A stretch of DNA of 64,000 bases from Epiperipatus broadwayi. Its lineage: Eukaryota > Onychophora > Udeonychophora > Euonychophora > Peripatidae. Shown piece after piece: positions 58,986 to 64,000 of the stretch. The position numbers and the translations under genes are program-made. Every line of letters starts with the position of its first letter. The first letter of the stretch is position 1. The stretch covers positions 1,203,501 through 1,267,500 of the forward strand of contig JAQFVV010006272.1 in assembly GCA_028023455.1 (NCBI GenBank). Reading direction: 5' to 3'. Below the pieces are notes generated by a model. That model did no database searches and had not been told where the DNA came from. It saw only the letters and a program-made list of their open reading frames with translations.

Positions 58986-60270
58986 AGGACATTTTATTTG
59001 TATTACATATTGAAGCAGTCGATGTTTAATCACATCGAGCTTCATGCTTCGCCAGCCATACTAACTTCACATGGGGCCTGCAATTCAGACCTCACCATAG
59101 ATATATGCCATTTCACCCACACACTGCATTATAATAATTAAAAAAAAGCTTTAAAAATATTTAGTAAAACAAAACAGTAGTGTGCGTGGTATGGATATAT
59201 ATAAGCAATAATCTTAGCAATATTGCTGAAAATTAGACATTTTCTTTATATAATTGTAACTATATTTTTATATATATATATGTTTTAATTAATTGGGATT
59301 TAAATGCGAAAGATAAATGGGAAAGGCTTGAAATACTTAATAAGCTGAATGATCTTTATCTGTAGTCGGAGTGTTTTCACTAATTAAAATTATAAATCTT
59401 AATTAAAATTGTGAGGAATCTTTTTGTTGGTTTGTTTGCAAATCTTTACAAATATCTAAAATATTTTGAGCCTTATCTGTTTTAAAAATTTTGCTAATTA
59501 AATATTTTACTAATTAAAATCAAAAGATTACAGGGATAGCTGTGGGCATGTGAAACTGCATTCTTGCGGGAATTATAAAAATGTATAAAGGAAGCCATAG
59601 AACAAAAGAAGACTGACTGACTTACTTATTTACTTAGTAAATTCTGTCAGAACATTTCAATCAGTAAGCAAATTTTCAGATTCAAGAAGTGTTTCCAGAT
59701 CTTCAAATTTTAAGAAGTCAACACAAATTCAGCACTATAAACTTTCAGTAGAGGAAACCCAGCACCTTTCTCCTTTTCTATGAGACTCCCTGCTGCTGCC
59801 ATGGTCCATCCATCTGACCAGCCACACAAGATGACCGTCTGACTGCTGACCCAACTGATGACTGCCATACTGTACCGGCCTGTTATGCTGTGCTTTCCTG
59901 AGGTAACCTCACTTAATGTAGAGCTACCTTAATAAGTAAATCCTTTTGTAATTCCTAATAAGATGTAGTTGAACCTTTGTATTTTAATTTGCATAGTAAT
60001 TTATAAGTTTCTGTTAAGTACACTCTTAAACTCTCTCTCTGTAATCCCTTATTAATATAATGTAATTCTAACTATGCCCTTTCATGCTTAATTATGCTAT
60101 ATCGATTTTTGCGGCTCCATTAAATATTTAACTTATTTTGTTTTATGTATATATATAATTTACTTTCTTTAATATGCCAATACTAACCAAACTTGGGAGT
60201 CTGAAAAAAAAGAATTATTTAAATTTGGAAAGAAGTGAGAGCTTCATTTAAAATCGATGGTACGTTGGTA
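58986..60270. other. Unassigned stretch with possible LTR-like segment
   Basis: 59,281-60,140 lies between two TA runs and is less AT-rich from 59,580 to 59,930. 'gtataaagga' at about 59,581 looks like a TATA box, followed by 'actgactgacttactta'. This resembles the promoter and transcribed part of L3 in layout, not in sequence. No coding region is supported. Confidence 0.35.
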
Positions 60271-60984
60271 TTTTTTTTACTATGACATATTACGCTTAAC
60301 ATGTTTTTTGCCGGTAAGATATCATCGAAGATTAGATAAATGATGTCATGGCAACAAAAACACTGGCATGACTAATCAATGGGAATGGTGATTTTTTGAT
60401 TGTGGTATCCTGCGAGATTTAAAAACTCGAGACCAATGGGAAATTGTCATTTCTCTGTCTTTTGCGATTTTGATATTGGTGTGAGCACAGTGATATTTTT
60501 GATCATATTGAGAATATTTTCATATACTTCATATTTAATATGGACATTATATTACTATATAGAGTGAATTTTTAACTGTCGATTGGATGATATTATAGCA
60601 ATTTTCCACCACCGTTATTTGTAAGTAATTTTCATTTTGTTTATTAATAATTAAATATAGTAGCTTTTAAGACATTTTTATATGTCACCATTACAGTTAT
60701 TTTTTTTATTTTGTAGTGATCATTGTGGTATTATTTTAAACATAGTTGTACGTATTTCCATATATATTTAATGCTTGCTTCTTTTACATTTTCATTAGAA
60801 ATTATTCTAATTTTCATTAAAAAAAAATTTCATAATTTTATGTACTACATTTTGGGTTATTTTTTATTTTGCTTCTTTTGTCTTTTTTTCATTTTTCTTA
60901 TAAATTATCCTTATTTTCATTAAAAAAGACTACACTTTTAATTTCATAATTTTATATAATACCTTTTAACGAAGACTTTTTTAC

Positions 60985-61500
60985 GTCCGCCATTTTCACC
61001 GTGTGACAGATTCACACTATATCGGGAAAAGTAGTTTTTATTGTCTTTAATTTTAAAATTACAAATATTTTTTGTAAATTTTTCTGCAATTATTTTGTAG
61101 TCAATTTGAATTTACAATAATTTTAGTAAATTACTATTAATTTATGTATTTTTTTGTCACATGTAATTCTTTTTTTTATTTTTCTAGGAACAACAAACAT
61201 GGTGCTGTCCGATATTTTTTTCCCTATGAGATGGCTTTTTTTTACATTCACCATATCCACTGTATGACAGATTCCCACTATATCAGGAAGAGGCTTTTTT
61301 ATTGTCCATTTAATTTTAAAATTACAAATATTTTTTATAAATTTTTCTGCAATTATTTTGTAGTCAATTTGAATTTATAATAATTTTAGTAAATTACTAT
61401 TAATTTATGTATTTTTTGGTGCATGCAATTTTTTTCTTCCAAGGAACGACAAACATGGCACCATCCAATATTTTTTTCCCGATGACATGGCTTCTTTAGT
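60985..61500 (+). repeat. Tandem duplication, 261-bp unit
   Basis: Two units (about 60,985-61,245 and 61,246-61,500) share 'tgacagattc.cactatatc.ggaa', 'attttaaaattacaaatatttttt', 'tctgcaattattttgtagtc', 'caaacatggyrc' and 'atggctt'. They lie inside the 2-kb TIR element. Confidence 0.88.
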
Positions 61501-61522
61501 ATTATTTTTGCTGTATCTACAG

Positions 61523-61966
61523 GATGTCTTCTTTCGTATTTTTCTTGCTATTAGATGTTTTCTTTCATATTATTCTTGCTATTAGATGTCTTCTTTCATA
61601 TTATTCTTGCTATCAGATGTCTTCTTTCATATTTTTCTTGCTATTAGATGTCTTCTTTTGTATTATTCTTGCTATTAGATGTCTTCTTTCATATTTTTCT
61701 TGCTATTAGATGTCTTCTTTCATATTATTTTTGCTATTAGATGTCTTCTTTCATATTTTCTTGCTATTAGATGTCTATTTTTATATTATTCTTGCTATTT
61801 TTATTGCTATTAGATGTCTTCTTTTGTATTTTTCTTGCTATTAGATGTCTTCTTTCAAATTATTCTTGCTATTAGACATTTTTCTTTTGTATTTTTCTTG
61901 CTATTAGATGTCTTTTTTCATATTATTCTTGCTATTAGATGTCTTCTTTAGTATAACTCTTGCTAT
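61523..61966 (+). repeat. Minisatellite, 31-bp unit, about 14 copies
   Basis: Unit roughly 'atgtcttctttcatattattcttgctattag'. Two variants, 'tatttttcttg' and 'tattattcttg', often alternate, hinting at a 62-bp higher-order unit. It reads open in one frame for 61 residues only because the repeat lacks stops there; it is not a protein gene. Confidence 0.93.
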
Positions 61967-62098
61967 GTCTGCCAAAATCTTTAGTATTATTTTTTAATTA
62001 TTCTTGTTATTACACATCTTATACTAATTATTTATTATAGTAATTTCTTTTTTCAGAAAGGAGAAACATGGCATCTGATATTTACAAGATGGCTGGCT

Positions 62099-62299
62099 TT
62101 TTTATTATTTTTCTTGCTATGACATATTATTCTGAAGACGTACTACTCTAATCTTTCGATCTTTAGTGTAATGCCTCCATGTGATTTTTGGGAAAATTTT
62201 AATGATTATCATTGTCCGGAAATCACTAGGAGACATTATCTTAAAGATTGGAAGATTAGAGTAATATGTCTTTGGGGTAATATGCCATAGCAAAAAAAG
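62099..62299. repeat. Hairpin with about 95-bp arms at the right end of the TIR element
   Basis: 'cttgctatgacatattattc' at about 62,113 pairs with the element's right terminus, and 'ctaatctttcgatcttta' (62,149-62,166) with 'taaagattggaagattag' (62,241-62,258). The arms are nearly contiguous, with the turn near 62,205. It may be a small MITE of the same family nested in the end of the larger one. Confidence 0.75.
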
Positions 62300-62301
62300 T
62301 A

Positions 62302-64000
62302 CTAAAGTACCAAATCGATCAATAAAGTTTTGTTTATTTTAAATAAAAATCGCTCCCTAGTTTGGTTTCATTTTAAATTCTTGAAGTTTAGTTAAAATCT
62401 TTTGCTGTGGATGAAGGGTGCTAAATTTACTGCTTTGAATTTGTCTCTAAAAAATGTCATTTTTAAAAGATTGTTAACTTTATAATTAGGACCATCCCTT
62501 CTTGCTGTTGCCTGGAGGGCTAATCCTAGCAGTTAATATGTATATGGGAATCAAAATTAAATATAAATTTTGTTAGTTCAATGCTATAAAAAAATTATTA
62601 TTCGTTATACTTTGTTAAATGATTCAGTGTTAAAACAGATCATTGAGTGGAGGTTAGATTATTTCAATGCTTTAAAATAATATATAATATGTAATATCTA
62701 GTAACGTTGCTGGCATACATTTTATTTTATTATATTTTATCTTTTCCATTTCGTTGTCATGTAGGAACTTCAGAAGTCCGAAGCTACCTACATATATGCT
62801 ACTTTCTGTGGAACGTGAAGTGTGAAGTTTTGATAGTGCTGCAGATGTCTGTACAGACAGTTCTGGACATTTCTGCCAGTATGGTGGATGTACCAAACCT
62901 AAGTTCATTTCAAATATTCTTTTAAAATGATAAAATATCCAAAACCGGTCATATTATATGCTAGTACCATTACTCTTCTTATTAGTTTGCTCACAGTCTG
63001 TCTAACCTTTAGTAGTCTCAATGATGTGTTGAAAAATAATGACTCATTTCATAAAATACATTCAGTTCGTTGAGTTAAACTGCTTTCATTTAAAATCGTT
63101 ATCGATTCCCATAGACTTAAATCAATTTGTATTAATGATTGTATAATTTATTCTTGTAAATGTAGCACATTCTTTGTTTCTTATGTATATGTTCCAAAAA
63201 TGTCTTTTCCAAACAATGCCAGTAAAAACATATATAACAATTTTCATAAGATAGATAAATGATTAAGATTGTATATTTTTGCCTGTTTACAAAATCATTT
63301 ACTATTAAATCGCTAAGTACCCTTTATATCATTAATCAGCTAAACCTGTCATGATGATTTGTTTGATGCATCCACAGTATTTTATCTGTAAACATTTTAA
63401 ATTGGCATATTAATCCCGCACAAGCTATAACACACTTCATAAAATTATATCTATTAAATAATTAATGTAAAGGGGATTTTATAAAAACAAATCCCAAGTT
63501 TTGTAAATAGATAACGTCACCCCAAGTGTGAAACATTCTGTAACATATATATATATGCATTTTCTTAATATTTTATTAAAAATATATTTCACGTAAATCC
63601 TGGTTTTTGTATTATTATTTGAATTATTTTCTTTAGCTAATAGCTTAGCATTAATAAATAACTGTAATAAATGTAATTCCTGGGCTACTCTTATCTCGAT
63701 CATCATCATCAGTCTGATGTTATGCTCTACCGCTTTGCTTCCGGGCCTGAAATTAAAATTATTGTGCTGTATCATCGGGACTGTTGTTCATAGGGTTAGA
63801 GATTCGAAGAACAGGCAAATAGGTTAGAATTCAGGATTGCTCCAGACCTGTGTATCTTGAGCACGATCGGATTCGAGGTACTTTTGCTTGGATTTTGAGT
63901 CATGTTGTGTGAGCAGACTATTTTGACCGGTACGATATATACATAAAGTTTTTCAAAATTAAGTAAATATAAGAAACGCCTATTAAGTAGATAGTTTTTT
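62302..64000. other. Unassigned stretch with a less AT-rich block
   Basis: The block 62,760-62,910 is clearly less AT-rich. On the minus strand it is open ('NLGLVHPPYWQKCPELSVQT', 'SSIYVGSFGLLKFLHDNE') and on the plus strand it follows an acceptor-like 'tttcgttgtcatgtag'. It could be an exon or a repeat fragment; I cannot decide. A TA run followed by TGCA lies at about 63,546-63,559, and 63,680-63,960 is another less AT-rich patch with no recognised content. Confidence 0.3.

Larger units (their letters stand above)
60271..62299. mobile_element. 2-kb TIR element with TA target duplication
   Basis: The left end TTTTTTTTACTATGACATATTAC and the right end, reversed, CTTTTTTTGCTATGGCATATTAC agree at 21 of 25 positions, and TA flanks both (60,269-60,270 and 62,300-62,301). 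The interior holds a 261-bp tandem duplication, a 31-bp minisatellite and, at the right end, a nearly 200-bp hairpin that repeats the terminal sequence. No transposase is found. The assignment to a Tc1/mariner-type element rests on the TA duplication only. Confidence 0.6.

Noticed and set aside
61524-61709. 61-residue opening with internal repeats
   Set aside because: It is the translation of the 31-bp minisatellite; the array lacks stops in one frame by chance.
61523-61966. Possible CRISPR-like array
   Set aside because: Units are head to tail without unique spacers, and the DNA is eukaryotic.

Overview
The window is nuclear DNA of a multicellular animal, very probably an invertebrate. It is strongly AT-rich, has long non-coding stretches, TATA-microsatellites, C-tracts and minisatellites, and almost every coding trace belongs to a eukaryotic transposable element. 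I see no host gene that I can name, no rRNA, no functional tRNA, no CRISPR array and no bacterial operon. I cannot assign a phylum; the mixture of Penelope-like elements (PLEs) with GIY-YIG endonuclease, Ty3/gypsy, hAT, pogo/Tigger-type and tRNA-derived SINEs fits several invertebrate groups. Layout: 1-5.4 kb holds the end of an LTR-like repeat (L1) that cuts a minus-strand PLE, then a tRNA-headed SINE, then a plus-strand PLE with a repeated 3' module. 5.4-17.1 kb is mostly featureless AT-rich DNA with a candidate piggyBac-like MITE (12.0-12.8 kb), a three-unit tandem repeat (14.8-15.2 kb) and one copy of a dispersed repeat. 17.1-18.4 kb is a second LTR-like segment (L2). 19.3-21.3 kb is a solo LTR related to the Ty3/gypsy element next to it, which fills 21,354-32,256 on the minus strand with two 2.4-kb LTRs and decayed gag, protease, RT, RNase H and integrase. 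A further LTR-like segment (L3, 32.3-34.4 kb) carries a clear CCAAT/TATA/initiator promoter. 35.1-36.3 kb is a TIR transposon with TA target duplication. 39.4-41.8 kb is a distinct, purine-rich PLE (family C). 44.6-45.05 kb is a short LTR-like, pyrimidine-rich element; 45.6-46.9 kb is the best-preserved PLE reverse transcriptase (family A) followed by the second tRNA-headed SINE; 49.3-50.4 kb is a hAT-type non-autonomous transposon. The most structured part is 51.0-59.0 kb: two copies of a PLE (family B) lie head to head around a roughly 340-bp palindrome. The left copy is interrupted by a 751-bp insertion made of tandem and inverted monomers with a hammerhead ribozyme, by a 108-bp tRNA-derived SINE with a 14-bp target duplication, and by a 1.55-kb LTR-like segment. 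The right copy is interrupted by a 161-bp truncated retro-insertion with a 15-bp duplication and by a second copy of the TA-flanked TIR transposon. 60.3-62.3 kb is a 2-kb TIR element with an internal 31-bp minisatellite. The genes do not form a pathway; they work, or worked, as parasites of each other. PLE reverse transcriptase/GIY-YIG proteins can plausibly mobilise the ribozyme-bearing insertion, while SINEs, LTR elements and DNA transposons have landed inside PLE copies, so the nesting gives a relative age order. All coding traces are disrupted; the window is a graveyard, but the hammerhead ribozyme still has its core motifs and base-paired stems. I call it a hammerhead of the PLE/retrozyme type, and it is the observation most worth pursuing.
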